Source of the DNA: Bacteroidaceae bacterium | Lineage (GTDB): Bacteria; Bacteroidota; Bacteroidia; Bacteroidales; Bacteroidaceae | Direction: 5' to 3' | DNA: 64,000 nt | NCBI GenBank assembly: GCA_017483765.1 | Contig: JAFUVE010000047.1 | Span: forward strand, 1-64,000 | Shown here: positions 18,351 to 27,977 of the stretch, one piece after another | How positions within the stretch are numbered: the first letter of the stretch is position 1 | Layout: each line of letters begins with the position of its first letter | Position numbers and translations under genes: made by a program | The notes under the pieces: model-generated | What the model was told of the DNA's origin: nothing | Database searches by the model: none | The model's input: only the letters and a program-made list of their open reading frames with translations

Positions 18351-18358
18351 CAAATTTA
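18351..18358 (-). promoter_or_regulatory. Candidate -7 box for the TlpA-type gene
   Basis: TAAATTTG read on the minus strand. It forms half of a divergent promoter pair with the parC promoter 77 bp away. Confidence 0.6.
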
Positions 18359-18434
18359 CAGCTTTTTTCTTTCAGAATAAGCATGGAAAGTCATTTTTTG
18401 AAGACCATTTCCCTTTTTTCTCGTTTATTTTTCG

Positions 18435-18442
18435 TAACTTTG
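18435..18442 (+). promoter_or_regulatory. -7 box for parC
   Basis: TAACTTTG lies 21 bp before the parC ATG, implying a very short 5' leader. Confidence 0.7.
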
Positions 18443-18462
18443 CGTAATAAACACTAAAACTC

Positions 18463-21276
18463 ATGAGCGACGAATTAACAGATAACAACCTGGAAAACCA
18501 AGAAGAATTCAACGAAGACGAACTGCAGGACCAGCCGGATGACTCGGGCTACCATCAGCCTCCGAAGTCGGACTACGACCCGACGAAGATGACCGACTCC
18601 ATCACTCACCACCTCTCGGGCATGTATCAGAAGTGGTTTCTCGACTATGCCTCATATGTCATTCTCGAGCGGGCTGTCCCGCATATCATGGACGGACTGA
18701 AGCCCGTGCAGCGACGTATCCTCCATTCCATGAAGCGGATGGACGACGGCAAGTACAACAAGGTGGCCAACATCGTGGGACATACCATGCAGTTCCACCC
18801 GCATGGCGACGCCTCCATCAAGGACGCGCTTGTGCAGATGGGGCAGAAGGACCTCCTTATCGACTGCCAGGGCAACTGGGGAAACATCCTCACCGGCGAC
18901 GACGCCGCCGCGGCCCGTTACATCGAGGCACGCCTCTCCAAATTTGCCCTCGACGTGGTGTTCAATCCGAAAACTACGGAGTGGAAACTGTCCTACGACG
19001 GACGAAACAAGGAACCGATTGCCCTCCCCGTGAAATTCCCCCTCCTCTTGTCGCAGGGGGCGGAGGGTATCGCTGTGGGGCTGTCGTGCAAGATCCTTCC
19101 ACATAACTTCAACGAGCTCTGCGACGCGGCCGTCTCCTATCTCCACGACGAGCCATTCCAGCTCTATCCCGATTTCCCCACCGGCGGCAGCATCGATGTC
19201 AGCAAGTATAACGACGGTCTGCGTGGCGGGGCGGTGCGTGTCAGGGCAAAGATCGAGAAGCGGGATGCCAAGACGCTGGCCATCACCGAACTGCCATTCG
19301 GTAAGACCACCGGCTCGCCACAGCATCCATCCCAGTTTATCGACTCCATCCTCAAGGCGGCGGAGAAAGGCAAGATTAAGGTGAAGAAGGTGGAGGACAT
19401 GACGTCGGCCGGTGTAGAAATCCTCCTGCACCTCATGCCGGGCACATCCTCCGACAAGACCATCGATGCACTGTATGCCTTCACCGAGTGCGAAATCAGC
19501 ATCTCGCCCAACTGCTGCGTCATCGACGACCGCAAGCCGCAGTTCCTCACCGTCAGCGACGTGCTCAGACGCTCCGTCGACAACACGAAGGACCTTATCC
19601 GCCTCGAACTGGAGATTCGCAAGGGAGAGCTTATGGAGCAGCTCCATTTCCTCTCGCTCGAGAAAATATTCATCGAGGAGCGGATCTATAAGGCCAAGGA
19701 GTTCGAGAACGCCAAGAATATGGACGCGGCATGCGAGTACATCGACGAGCGGCTCACCCCGTTCTACCATCTCTTCGTGCGGGAGGTCACCAAGGACGAC
19801 ATCCTTCGCTTGATGGAAATCAAGATGCAGCGCATCCTGAAATTCAACAAGGACAAGGCCGACGAGATGCTGGCGCGCATCAAGGCGGAAATCGAGGACA
19901 TCGACCGCGACCTCAACAACCTCATTGAGGTGACGGCGCAGTGGTTCCTCTTCCTCAAGAAAAAATACGGGGCAGACCATCCACGTCTCACGGAAATACG
20001 TTCTTTCGACACCATCGTGGCTGCTAAGGTGGCGGAAGCCAACCAGAAACTCTATATCAACCGCGCCGACGGATTCATCGGAACGGGCCTGAAGAAGGAC
20101 GAGTTCGTAAGCAACTGCTCCGACATCGACGACGTCATCCTCTTCTACCGCGACGGTACTTATAAGGTCATCAAAGTGGCTGAAAAGGTGTTCGTCGGAG
20201 AAACGGAGAAGAGCAAGCGCGAAAAGCGCAAGGCGGAGATTATCCATGTGGCGGTCTTCAAGAAGGACGACAAGCGCACCATCTTCAACGTCTGCTACAA
20301 GGACGGTGCCTCGGGCGTCACCTACATGAAGCGCTTCAATGTCTCGTCCATCACGCGCGACAAGGAATACGATGTGACGATGGGAACTCCCAAGTCGCGT
20401 ATCACCTACTTCACGGCCAACTACAACGGCGAGGCGGAGGTCATCAAGGTTACGCTCAAGCCGAAGGAGAAGCTCAAACGGCTCGTCATCGAGAAGGACT
20501 TCAGCGAAATCGCCATCAAAGGACGTACGTCGAGAGGCAACCAGCTCACCAAGCACGACATCTACCGCATACAGCTCAAGTCACATGGCGGATCAACGCT
20601 CGGTGGACGAAAGGTGTGGTACGACCAGGACGTGCAGCGCCTCAATTACGACGAGCAGGGAATATTCCTCGGCGAATTCCATAACGACGACCGCATCCTC
20701 GTGGTGATGAAGAACGGCGATTTCTACTCAACCGACTTCGATGTCAACAACCACTTCGACAAGGACATCCTCGTCATCGAGAAATACAAGACCGACAAAA
20801 TCTGGACGGCGGTGCTGTTCGATGCCGACAACGACAACTATCCGTATATCAAGCGATTTGCGCTGGAAGCCACGAAGAACGTGCAGAACATCATGAGTAA
20901 TCCTGACTCCAAGCTTGTCATACTCACCGACACGCCGTTCCCGCGCTTCCAGTTCACATTCGTCGAGCCGGACACCGACAAAGGACCGCTCGAGGTGGAT
21001 GCAGAGGAGTTCATCGCCGTCAAAGGATTCAAGGCGAAAGGCAAGCGTGTCAGCACGTATGGCATCGACCAGGTGGTGGAGCTCGAACCAACGCGTTTCC
21101 CCGAACCTGAAGATGAGGACAACGGCGACGACAGCGGCGAGACTGATGACGAAGACAACGACGAACCGGACAACGACGGATCGGACAGCGACGCTCCCGC
21201 AACGCCACGCTCCGACGACGACAAGTCTGACGACGAAATCCGCGACGAACTGACAGGCCAGCTACGACTCTTCTAA
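18463..21276 (+). CDS. parC: DNA topoisomerase IV subunit A (gyrase A family)
   Basis: This 937-residue type IIA topoisomerase subunit cleaves and rejoins DNA, decatenating chromosomes together with ParE. Visible landmarks are YVILERAVPHIMDGLKPVQR, the quinolone-region-like GHTMQFHPHGDASI, and the active-site Tyr in AARYIEARLSK (Y153). A coiled-coil tower region around residues 380-470 and a beta-propeller-like C-terminal domain follow. The assignment to topoisomerase IV rather than gyrase rests on resemblance to Bacteroidetes ParC, including an acidic N-terminal extension (first ~45 residues) and a very acidic Asp/Glu tail (last ~60 residues). ParE is not next to it in this window. Confidence 0.9.
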   Translation: MSDELTDNNLENQEEFNEDELQDQPDDSGYHQPPKSDYDPTKMTDSITHHLSGMYQKWFLDYASYVILERAVPHIMDGLKPVQRRILHSMKRMDDGKYNKVANIVGHTMQFHPHGDASIKDALVQMGQKDLLIDCQGNWGNILTGDDAAAARYIEARLSKFALDVVFNPKTTEWKLSYDGRNKEPIALPVKFPLLLSQGAEGIAVGLSCKILPHNFNELCDAAVSYLHDEPFQLYPDFPTGGSIDVSKYNDGLRGGAVRVRAKIEKRDAKTLAITELPFGKTTGSPQHPSQFIDSILKAAEKGKIKVKKVEDMTSAGVEILLHLMPGTSSDKTIDALYAFTECEISISPNCCVIDDRKPQFLTVSDVLRRSVDNTKDLIRLELEIRKGELMEQLHFLSLEKIFIEERIYKAKEFENAKNMDAACEYIDERLTPFYHLFVREVTKDDILRLMEIKMQRILKFNKDKADEMLARIKAEIEDIDRDLNNLIEVTAQWFLFLKKKYGADHPRLTEIRSFDTIVAAKVAEANQKLYINRADGFIGTGLKKDEFVSNCSDIDDVILFYRDGTYKVIKVAEKVFVGETEKSKREKRKAEIIHVAVFKKDDKRTIFNVCYKDGASGVTYMKRFNVSSITRDKEYDVTMGTPKSRITYFTANYNGEAEVIKVTLKPKEKLKRLVIEKDFSEIAIKGRTSRGNQLTKHDIYRIQLKSHGGSTLGGRKVWYDQDVQRLNYDEQGIFLGEFHNDDRILVVMKNGDFYSTDFDVNNHFDKDILVIEKYKTDKIWTAVLFDADNDNYPYIKRFALEATKNVQNIMSNPDSKLVILTDTPFPRFQFTFVEPDTDKGPLEVDAEEFIAVKGFKAKGKRVSTYGIDQVVELEPTRFPEPEDEDNGDDSGETDDEDNDEPDNDGSDSDAPATPRSDDDKSDDEIRDELTGQLRLF

Positions 21277-21282
21277 ATTGAA

Positions 21283-21413
21283 ATCTTGAAGAATCGAAAT
21301 ATCGAAGAGTCGAAATCTCGAAGTCTCGAATTTTGAAAAAATCCTCTCATGTGCCAAGAAAAAATCGCTTAATATCCAAATAAATAGTAAATCGTAAATC
21401 GTAAATAGTAAAT
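21283..21413. repeat. Two periodic tracts between parC and the next gene
   Basis: 21283-21337 holds degenerate TCGAAAT/TCGAAGT units. 21378-21413 holds the heptamers AATAGTA, AATCGTA, AATCGTA, AATAGTA directly before the next start codon. Confidence 0.7.
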
Positions 21414-21417
21414 CTCT

Positions 21418-22233
21418 TTGTTTAGACTCCCCATACTTCTCCTTCTGCTGCTCTGGCCGCTCATGTCATTAGCCCAGCAGCACAATGAGCGCTCTCACAC
21501 CTTTTCTGTGGGAGGGGGAGTGGCCAATGTGCTCGACACCTACCTTTCGCCCTACGACTATAAAGGTCCGGCAGTGCACCTGCAGCGACAGACGGAGCGG
21601 CGGGTACGTGCGTTCGGCATCGACAGCCTTACTTTCCAGACGCTCACTGACATCGACTGTGCCTTCACGGAGAACCCGGCAGGAAATGTCGACGGATATG
21701 CGGGTGGGTTACGATATGGATTGGCTTGGCTGAAACCGCTCGGACGGCTGACCTTCTCGACCAACCAATCGGTGCTCTCTTTCTACGCCGGACCGCAGGC
21801 ATCTGCATATATCGGTGCTGTCTATAACGAACGTAATGGAAACAACCCTGCACAAGCAAAGGCCGACGTCATGATCGACGCGACGGCGAAGGTGAAATGG
21901 GATTTCAACCTCTTTCGAAGGCGGATGTCCCTCGGTTATCAACTCTATGTCCCTGTCATCGGACTCGCTTTCTCCGAAAACTACGGACAGTCATATTACG
22001 AGACCTTCCAACTCGGACATTATGACCACAACCTCGTCTTTGCGCATCCTGGCAACATGCCATCGATGCGCCATCTGCTCAGCCTCGACATTCCGCTGCG
22101 CAAGTCGTCGAGGACAGCACTCCGGCTCTCGTATGCCGGATACTTCATGCAGTCCACCTTCAACCACTTACTCTACCACTCTTACACCCACTCATTCATG
22201 ATTGGCCTTACATCCTCTTTCTTGAGGCTATAA
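21418..22233 (+). CDS. Outer-membrane-type hypothetical protein
   Basis: This 271-residue protein has a Leu-rich signal peptide (cut near SLAQ, residue 19) and then alternating hydrophobic/aromatic strands ending in a Leu/Phe-rich strand, the pattern of a small outer-membrane beta-barrel. It may belong to the DUF3316 group of Bacteroidetes proteins, a tentative assignment. No ATG in frame would keep the signal peptide, so a TTG start at 21418 is proposed. Its position before an S41 protease and recG suggests co-transcription with them, but gaps of about 100-150 bp and a hairpin repeat after the stop leave this open. Confidence 0.65.
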   Translation: MFRLPILLLLLLWPLMSLAQQHNERSHTFSVGGGVANVLDTYLSPYDYKGPAVHLQRQTERRVRAFGIDSLTFQTLTDIDCAFTENPAGNVDGYAGGLRYGLAWLKPLGRLTFSTNQSVLSFYAGPQASAYIGAVYNERNGNNPAQAKADVMIDATAKVKWDFNLFRRRMSLGYQLYVPVIGLAFSENYGQSYYETFQLGHYDHNLVFAHPGNMPSMRHLLSLDIPLRKSSRTALRLSYAGYFMQSTFNHLLYHSYTHSFMIGLTSSFLRL

Positions 22234-22247
22234 GCGCCTCTTTTCCC

Positions 22248-22275
22248 TGTAGGGACTTACTTAATGTATGTCCGA
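22248..22275. repeat. 28-bp hairpin repeat, copy 1
   Basis: CTGTAGGGACTTACTTAATG then TATGTCCG. GGACTTAC and GTATGTCC are near-perfect inverted arms. Other copies are at 45019, 48862 and 48899. It lies 15 bp after a stop codon. Confidence 0.8.
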
Positions 22276-22380
22276 ATGATTGGTATTCGAATAAATCCGC
22301 TTCAGTCACCTTATAAATCTATCAGCTCTACGTTTGTATAAGCAATTCGTTTAGATTCGAAAAATATCTTTGTTCAATTC

Positions 22381-23391
22381 GTGAGAAAACTATTCTACAT
22401 ATTATCCATCGTTTTGTGCATCTCCTGCGTAAAGGAGGAGGTGCCTTCCTCCAACACCCGTCAGGGCAACTTCGAGGCGCTCTGGCAGCTGATGGACCAG
22501 CGCTACTGCTTCTTCGATTACAAGAAGGAGCAGCTCGGAGTTGACTGGGACGAGGTACACACCCGCTATGCCGCCATGGTCAACGACAAGATGACCAACC
22601 AGCAGCTTTTCGAAGTGCTCTGCAATATGATTGGCGAGCTCCGCGACGGCCATGTCAACCTCTCTGCCGTCTACGACCTCGGACGAAACTGGTCCTACTA
22701 TGAGGACTACGACCGCAACTACGACGCGGAGCTTATCGAGCATTACCTGGGAAAAGGAAACGACTACCAGATTGCCTCATCGCTTAAATACCGCATTCTC
22801 GACGACAACATAGCCTATGTACGTTGCGAGACCTTCAACAATCCAATAGGCGACGGAAACCTCTCCCTCATGCTCGACAACCTCAAAGGCTGCAACGGGC
22901 TTATCCTCGACGTCAGGAACAACGGAGGCGGTAGCCTGGTGGAGTCAGAGAGGCTGGCAAGCCGTTTCACCAACGAAAAGACACTCGTGGGCTACATCTA
23001 TCATAAGACGGGAAAAGGACGCAACGATTTCTCTTCGCCAGAACCGGTCTATGTCACTCCTTCTGACGGAGTGCGTTGGCAGAAGCAGGTCGTCGTCCTC
23101 GCCAACCGTGAGACCTTCTCTGCCGCCAACGACTTCGTCAAGTCCATGAAGCGGTTCCCGCTTGTCACGGTCATGGGCGACCAGACCGGCGGCGGCAGCG
23201 GGATGCCCTTCAATCAGGAGCTGCCCAACGGATGGGGACTGCGTTTCTCCGCGGTTGTCTTCCTCGATGCCGACAGGCAACATATCGAGTTTGGAATCAA
23301 GCCCGACATTCCAGTCGCCCTCTCCCACGATGACGCCCTCAAAGGCAAAGACTCCCTCATCGAGGCAGCACGTGCCTTCCTCAGCCAATAG
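22381..23391 (+). CDS. S41-family (C-terminal processing type) protease lipoprotein
   Basis: This 336-residue protein starts with GTG and a lipoprotein signal whose lipobox Cys is C16 (LCISC). The S41 peptidase core is visible: GELRDGHVNL, LILDVRNNGGGS and the nucleophile Ser region ANRETFSAANDFVKSMK, followed by GDQTGGGSGMP. A full PDZ domain is not obvious. S41 enzymes trim or degrade periplasmic proteins; the substrate here is unknown. The protein should be tethered to a membrane facing the periplasm or the surface. Confidence 0.87.
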   Translation: MRKLFYILSIVLCISCVKEEVPSSNTRQGNFEALWQLMDQRYCFFDYKKEQLGVDWDEVHTRYAAMVNDKMTNQQLFEVLCNMIGELRDGHVNLSAVYDLGRNWSYYEDYDRNYDAELIEHYLGKGNDYQIASSLKYRILDDNIAYVRCETFNNPIGDGNLSLMLDNLKGCNGLILDVRNNGGGSLVESERLASRFTNEKTLVGYIYHKTGKGRNDFSSPEPVYVTPSDGVRWQKQVVVLANRETFSAANDFVKSMKRFPLVTVMGDQTGGGSGMPFNQELPNGWGLRFSAVVFLDADRQHIEFGIKPDIPVALSHDDALKGKDSLIEAARAFLSQ

Positions 23392-23405
23392 CTAAGCATC
23401 CTCCT

Positions 23406-23487
23406 CCGAAATCTCGGAATCTCCGGAATCTCTCCATCCCCCGGAGTAATTCTAAATTTCAAATCTCAAACTTCAAATTTCAAAATT
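23406..23487. repeat. Periodic tracts before recG
   Basis: 23406-23437 has AATCTCGG/AATCTCCGG units, and 23452-23487 has heptamers of the TTCAAAT/CTCAAAC type running up to the recG start. The same TTCAAAT/CTCAAAC family recurs at 30350-30415. Confidence 0.65.
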
Positions 23488-23491
23488 TTTT

Positions 23492-25681
23492 TTGCTTCAG
23501 CTCGACCAAGACATAAAATTCATTCAGGGCGTCGGACCCAACCGGGCCGACCTGCTCAAGAAAGAACTCGACATCACTACCGTTGGCGACATACTGAACT
23601 ATTACCCTTTCAAATACATCGACCGCACCAAGTTCTACCGCATTTCTGAAATCAACGGCAACATGCCGTACGTGCAGCTTGTTGGTCAGATCTTGTTTTA
23701 CGACAAGGTCGGCGAGGGCCGCTCACAGCGACTCGTCGCCAACTTCTCCGACGGGACGGGCACCATCGACCTCGTATGGTTTCAGGGCATCAAATACATC
23801 CCGGAGACTTACAAACCTCGAACCACCTACATCATCTTCGGAAAGCCACAGGTGTTCAAAGGACGTATCAACGTGGCGCATCCTGAAATCGAGCCGGTGG
23901 ACATATCGCAGTACGGCGACACCACCGCCATCGCTTTTCAGAATTATCAGCGATCACTCTTCGACAACGACGACGCATCCGCCCAGCAGCAGCAACATCG
24001 GTCGTCGTCGGCCCTTCAGACTCTCCGTCCGGCTTACAACACGTCTGACCGCATGAAGAAACGGGGACTCAACTCCAATCAGATGGCTAAAATCGTGGCT
24101 AACGTCATGCGGATGATGGATCGGCCGCTGCCGGAGACGCTGCCGCCCTTTCTCATCCAGCGATATGGGTTCATCTCTTACGACGAGGCTGTGCGCAACA
24201 TCCATTTTCCATCCGATCCCGACATGCTCCGTAAGGCACAGGCACGCCTCAAGTTCGAAGAGCTCTTCTATGTGCAGATGAACATCATCAAGTACACGAA
24301 GGACCGCTCACGCAAAATCCACGGCATCATGATGCCGCATGTGGGGGAGCCGTTCAACACGTTCTACTTTCAGCATCTCCCTTTTCCCCTGACCAACGCA
24401 CAGAAGCGCGTCATCAAGGAGGTGCGTGAGGACATGAGGTCAGGAAAGCAGATGAACCGCCTGCTCCAGGGCGATGTGGGCAGCGGCAAGACGCTCGTGG
24501 CACTCATGTGCATGCTCATCGCCATAGGCAACCGCTATCAGGCCTGCATCATGGCGCCTACGGAGATCCTGGCTGAGCAGCACCTGCAGACCATACGCAA
24601 TTTCCTCGGCGACATGACGGTGAGGGTGGAGCTGCTCACGGGAACCGTGAAGGGCAAGAAACGGAAGGTGATTCTTGAAGACCTGGCTGCCGGCAAGATC
24701 GACATCCTTGTGGGCACGCATGCGGTCATCGAGGACAATGTGGTGTTCGCCAAACTGGGATTCGTCGTCATCGACGAGCAGCATCGGTTCGGAGTGGCTC
24801 AGCGTGCCAAGCTCTGGACCAAGAGCGACACGGCTCCCCATGTGCTGGTGATGACAGCCACACCGATTCCGCGCACCCTGGCCATGACGCTCTATGGCGA
24901 CCTCGACGTCAGCGTCATCGACGAGCTACCGCCCGGACGGAAGCCTGTACATACTGTCCATCAGTTTGACGCGCATCACAAGGCGCTCTATCAGCGGGTG
25001 CGCCGGGAAATCGACCAGGGTCGTCAGATCTACTTCGTCTATCCGCTTATTCAGGAGAGCGAGAAAATCGACCTCAAAAACCTGGAAGAAGGGTATGCCA
25101 CCATCTGCAAGGAGTTCTCCGATTGCAAGGTCTCCAAAGTCCACGGCAAACTCAAGCCGGCGGAGAAGGACGCTGAGATGCAGCGGTTTGCAAGAGGCGA
25201 GACGCAAATCATGGTGGCCACCACGGTCATCGAGGTGGGAGTGAACGTGCCGAACGCCTCGGTCATGGTCATCGAGAACGCCGAGCGCTTCGGTCTCAGC
25301 CAGCTACACCAGCTGCGGGGAAGAGTGGGGCGGGGAGCTGACCAGTCCTACTGCATTCTTGTCACCAAATTCCAACTCACCACAGAGACGAAGAAACGAA
25401 TCCAAATCATGGTCGATTCCAACGACGGATTCGAAATCGCTGAGCAGGACCTCAAACTCCGTGGGCCGGGCGACCTCGAAGGCACGCAGCAGAGCGGAAT
25501 GGCATTCGACCTACGCATCGCCAACATCGCGCGCGACGGCATCATCCTCCAGATGGCTCGCGATGCGGCCGCCGAAATTGTCGATAACGACATCGACCAG
25601 CAAAACCCTGCCTATGCCATCGTCTGGAAACATCTCCGCGAACTACGGAAAACTCAGATGAACTGGGGGGCTATATCATAA
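23492..25681 (+). CDS. recG: ATP-dependent DNA helicase RecG
   Basis: This 729-residue protein is a full RecG, which regresses stalled replication forks and processes branched DNA. It has the N-terminal wedge/OB domain with VGPNRADLLKKEL and PFKYIDR, the Walker A motif GDVGSGKT, the DEQH box (VIDEQHRFGV), motif III TATPIPRT, and the C-terminal helicase motif QLRGRVGRG. A TTG at 23492 is the likely start: the predicted N-terminus LQLDQDIKFIQGVGP aligns with the usual RecG beginning and no suitable ATG exists. Heptamer repeats run directly up to this start. Confidence 0.95.
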   Translation: MLQLDQDIKFIQGVGPNRADLLKKELDITTVGDILNYYPFKYIDRTKFYRISEINGNMPYVQLVGQILFYDKVGEGRSQRLVANFSDGTGTIDLVWFQGIKYIPETYKPRTTYIIFGKPQVFKGRINVAHPEIEPVDISQYGDTTAIAFQNYQRSLFDNDDASAQQQQHRSSSALQTLRPAYNTSDRMKKRGLNSNQMAKIVANVMRMMDRPLPETLPPFLIQRYGFISYDEAVRNIHFPSDPDMLRKAQARLKFEELFYVQMNIIKYTKDRSRKIHGIMMPHVGEPFNTFYFQHLPFPLTNAQKRVIKEVREDMRSGKQMNRLLQGDVGSGKTLVALMCMLIAIGNRYQACIMAPTEILAEQHLQTIRNFLGDMTVRVELLTGTVKGKKRKVILEDLAAGKIDILVGTHAVIEDNVVFAKLGFVVIDEQHRFGVAQRAKLWTKSDTAPHVLVMTATPIPRTLAMTLYGDLDVSVIDELPPGRKPVHTVHQFDAHHKALYQRVRREIDQGRQIYFVYPLIQESEKIDLKNLEEGYATICKEFSDCKVSKVHGKLKPAEKDAEMQRFARGETQIMVATTVIEVGVNVPNASVMVIENAERFGLSQLHQLRGRVGRGADQSYCILVTKFQLTTETKKRIQIMVDSNDGFEIAEQDLKLRGPGDLEGTQQSGMAFDLRIANIARDGIILQMARDAAAEIVDNDIDQQNPAYAIVWKHLRELRKTQMNWGAIS

Positions 25682-25727
25682 TTGTCTGAGAAATTTGAGG
25701 CTGATTCAAGTATTTTCGCCTGAAATA

Positions 25728-25759
25728 TTTGCATAAGAAAAAAATTTTAGCTAACTTTG
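25728..25759 (+). promoter_or_regulatory. Promoter of rpmE2
   Basis: TTTG at 25728-25731 and TAACTTTG at 25752-25759 match the Bacteroidetes promoter with a 20-bp spacer. The leader before the ATG is about 68 nt. Confidence 0.75.
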
Positions 25760-25833
25760 CAACTTGAAATCCATTACACATTCAAAAATTGTTACCAGCA
25801 ATTTTGTAAATTATTAAATATCAATAAAATAAA

Positions 25834-26088
25834 ATGAAAAAAGGTATACATCCGGAAAACTACAGACCGGTTCTATTCAAGGATATGTCGAATGGCGACG
25901 TATTTCTCTCTCAGTCAACTGCGAAGTCGAATGAAACTGAGGTATATGAAGGTGTGGAATATCCGCTCATCAAGCTTGAGATTTCTTCTTCTTCACACCC
26001 TTTCTACACAGGTAAGGCTAAGCTCGTCGACACTGCTGGTCGTGTTGATAAGTTCTTCAACCGCTACAAGGTTGCTACCAAGAAATAA
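25834..26088 (+). CDS. rpmE2: 50S ribosomal protein L31, type B
   Basis: This 84-residue protein matches L31: [39 protein letters not shown] and the C-terminal FNRYK. It lacks the zinc-binding Cys residues of type A L31, so it is the C-minus (type B) form, which in many bacteria serves under zinc limitation but in others is the only L31. No Zur-type operator was recognised. It has its own promoter and a strong terminator. Confidence 0.96.
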   Translation: MKKGIHPENYRPVLFKDMSNGDVFLSQSTAKSNETEVYEGVEYPLIKLEISSSSHPFYTGKAKLVDTAGRVDKFFNRYKVATKK

Positions 26089-26112
26089 GCCGTACGACAA
26101 AAGACGAATCTT

Positions 26113-26150
26113 GACTTGCTTGCCTGATTGGGTTGGCAAGTCTTTTTTTT
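26113..26150 (+). terminator. Rho-independent terminator after rpmE2
   Basis: GACTTGC (26113-26119) pairs with GCAAGTC (26136-26142), followed at once by a run of eight T. Confidence 0.85.
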
Positions 26151-26285
26151 ATATGTATCTGTCGTGTCAGCAGCCATTACTGCTTCCCGTCTTCTCGTCT
26201 TCATGAAATCAAACCAACTTACTTAATTTTCCACAATGAAATATAATAATCGTTAAGTTTTTTTCTGATTACCATTTTTTATACC

Positions 26286-26293
26286 TAATTTTG
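26286..26293 (+). promoter_or_regulatory. -7 box for the Ser/Thr kinase gene
   Basis: TAATTTTG lies 52 bp before the ATG, in an AT-rich region. The 26151-26285 part of the gap also holds a short GTCTTCTCGTCTTC tract at about 26189. Confidence 0.6.
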
Positions 26294-26345
26294 CATATCA
26301 ATTCATTCATTACATTTATAACTGCACATTTTAATTACAATTAAT

Positions 26346-27950
26346 ATGCTTCCTGTAGGATATATTTTAAAGGAGAAATATCGCATCTTGGGGCATATAG
26401 CCTCAGGAGGGTTCGGAAACACTTACCTTGCTGTCACCCTGGCAAACAATGTGAAGGTCGCGGTCAAAGAGTTCTTTATGAAGAACATCAATGCCTACGA
26501 CAACAATTTCAACGTGCTGGTCAGCAATAGGAACAACGAGGAGATCTTCCAAAAGCAGATGAGGAAATTCTTCAACGAGGCGCAGACGCAGGCCTGCATC
26601 ACAAATGCACATGTCGTACACGTCACGGAGTCTTTCCTGCTCAATCAGACAGCCTTTTATGTGATGGAGTATGTAGACGGACATACGCTGGCACAAATCA
26701 TCAAGGCCAACGCGGCGCCTCTCTCTGTCGACAGGGCCACGGATATTTTCCTTCAGGTGATCGACGCACTGTATGCCATTCATCAGAAGGGTATTCTCCA
26801 TCTCGACATCAAGCCGTCAAACATTATGGTCGACAAGATGGGGGTGGCGAAAATCATAGATTTCGGTACGGCCAAATTATTTAATGAGGGTACCGACACC
26901 ATATCCACCTATACTCCGGCATATGCGCCCATGGAAGTCCATCAGCAAAGGCCCGACGCCATCGGACAGTGGACCGACATCTACTCGCTTGGTGCTACTT
27001 TCTATTATATCATTACGGGAAAACGTCCACCGCAGGACACGGACATTGTCGACTACGGCGAAAATGCCTTCCGATTCCCGGCTGATGTTGACAACAGGAC
27101 GAGGAATCTCATCATCTGGATGATGAAGCCGGCGAGAAAGGACCGGCCTCAAAACGTGTTGCAGATTCTGAAGTTCTTGGAAAACGGGATTATACCTGGC
27201 AGCCACGACGAGGAGGAAGTCACGATTGTGGGCGACGACAACACATCTTATGCCACTGTCTATACGAAAGACGGACGTAACGGAATGGCTGACAGAGATG
27301 GTCAAGATGATGACGACGATGACGATGACTCCGGCGCTTATCGTCCAAAGAAGAAAAAGTCTTATGCCGGATGTTGGATATTCCTTTTGCTCCTGGCTTT
27401 GTTTGCCGGAGTGGGTTATTATCTGTATGCCAATGGAATGCTCGACCGGTTCCTGACGAAAGGACCCGTTGAGAATGTGGTTGAGGATGACTCCCTTCAG
27501 GAGGTCACGGACTCTCTCTACCAGCAGAGCTTGCGTCAACAGCAGGAAATCGACTACTACGACCAGCTTTATGCACTCATCGACGAGACGGGAGAGAAGG
27601 TGAAGTTGGCGACGTCCGCAGAGGAGCTGGATTCGCTTTCAGCCCTGTTTGAAAGTGATTGGACCCGTCTGAACCGCAAGTTCGACGGGGTGGAGCTCAG
27701 CGAGAAGCATGAGACCACGCTCGTCAAGCTTATAGACAAGCTGGAGACTCAAATCAAGGAAAAAACCACAGAACTGCAACAAGACGACCTGATTGACATC
27801 ATCTCATCGGTGTTGACGGGAGAGGAAGATGACACCACCACGCACGAAGACTCCTATACTGAGGACAATGACTCTGTTGCAGAAATCGGGGCTGAGTCTG
27901 AGACCGAAGAGGAATACTTCGGCTCGGACAATGTCGAGTCTCCATATTAG
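26346..27950 (+). CDS. Membrane-anchored Hanks-type Ser/Thr protein kinase
   Basis: This 534-residue protein has an N-terminal cytosolic kinase domain (about residues 8-280) with the Gly loop ASGGFGNTY, the ATP-binding Lys in VAVKEFF (K41), the catalytic loop HLDIKPSN (D154) and DFG (D172), then APMEV. The Arg of the usual HRD is Leu, so it is a non-RD kinase. A basic/acidic linker leads to one transmembrane segment (about residues 344-362), then an extracytoplasmic part with coiled-coil character and a very acidic tail. There are no PASTA repeats, so the sensed signal is unknown. The downstream gene is convergent. Confidence 0.9.
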   Translation: MLPVGYILKEKYRILGHIASGGFGNTYLAVTLANNVKVAVKEFFMKNINAYDNNFNVLVSNRNNEEIFQKQMRKFFNEAQTQACITNAHVVHVTESFLLNQTAFYVMEYVDGHTLAQIIKANAAPLSVDRATDIFLQVIDALYAIHQKGILHLDIKPSNIMVDKMGVAKIIDFGTAKLFNEGTDTISTYTPAYAPMEVHQQRPDAIGQWTDIYSLGATFYYIITGKRPPQDTDIVDYGENAFRFPADVDNRTRNLIIWMMKPARKDRPQNVLQILKFLENGIIPGSHDEEEVTIVGDDNTSYATVYTKDGRNGMADRDGQDDDDDDDDSGAYRPKKKKSYAGCWIFLLLLALFAGVGYYLYANGMLDRFLTKGPVENVVEDDSLQEVTDSLYQQSLRQQQEIDYYDQLYALIDETGEKVKLATSAEELDSLSALFESDWTRLNRKFDGVELSEKHETTLVKLIDKLETQIKEKTTELQQDDLIDIISSVLTGEEDDTTTHEDSYTEDNDSVAEIGAESETEEEYFGSDNVESPY

Positions 27951-27977
27951 CAGACTTGCAGATGTTTCTTCCAAACC

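Noticed and set aside
18652..20556. 634-codon minus-strand frame over parC
   Set aside because: Antisense shadow of an unmistakable topoisomerase gene.
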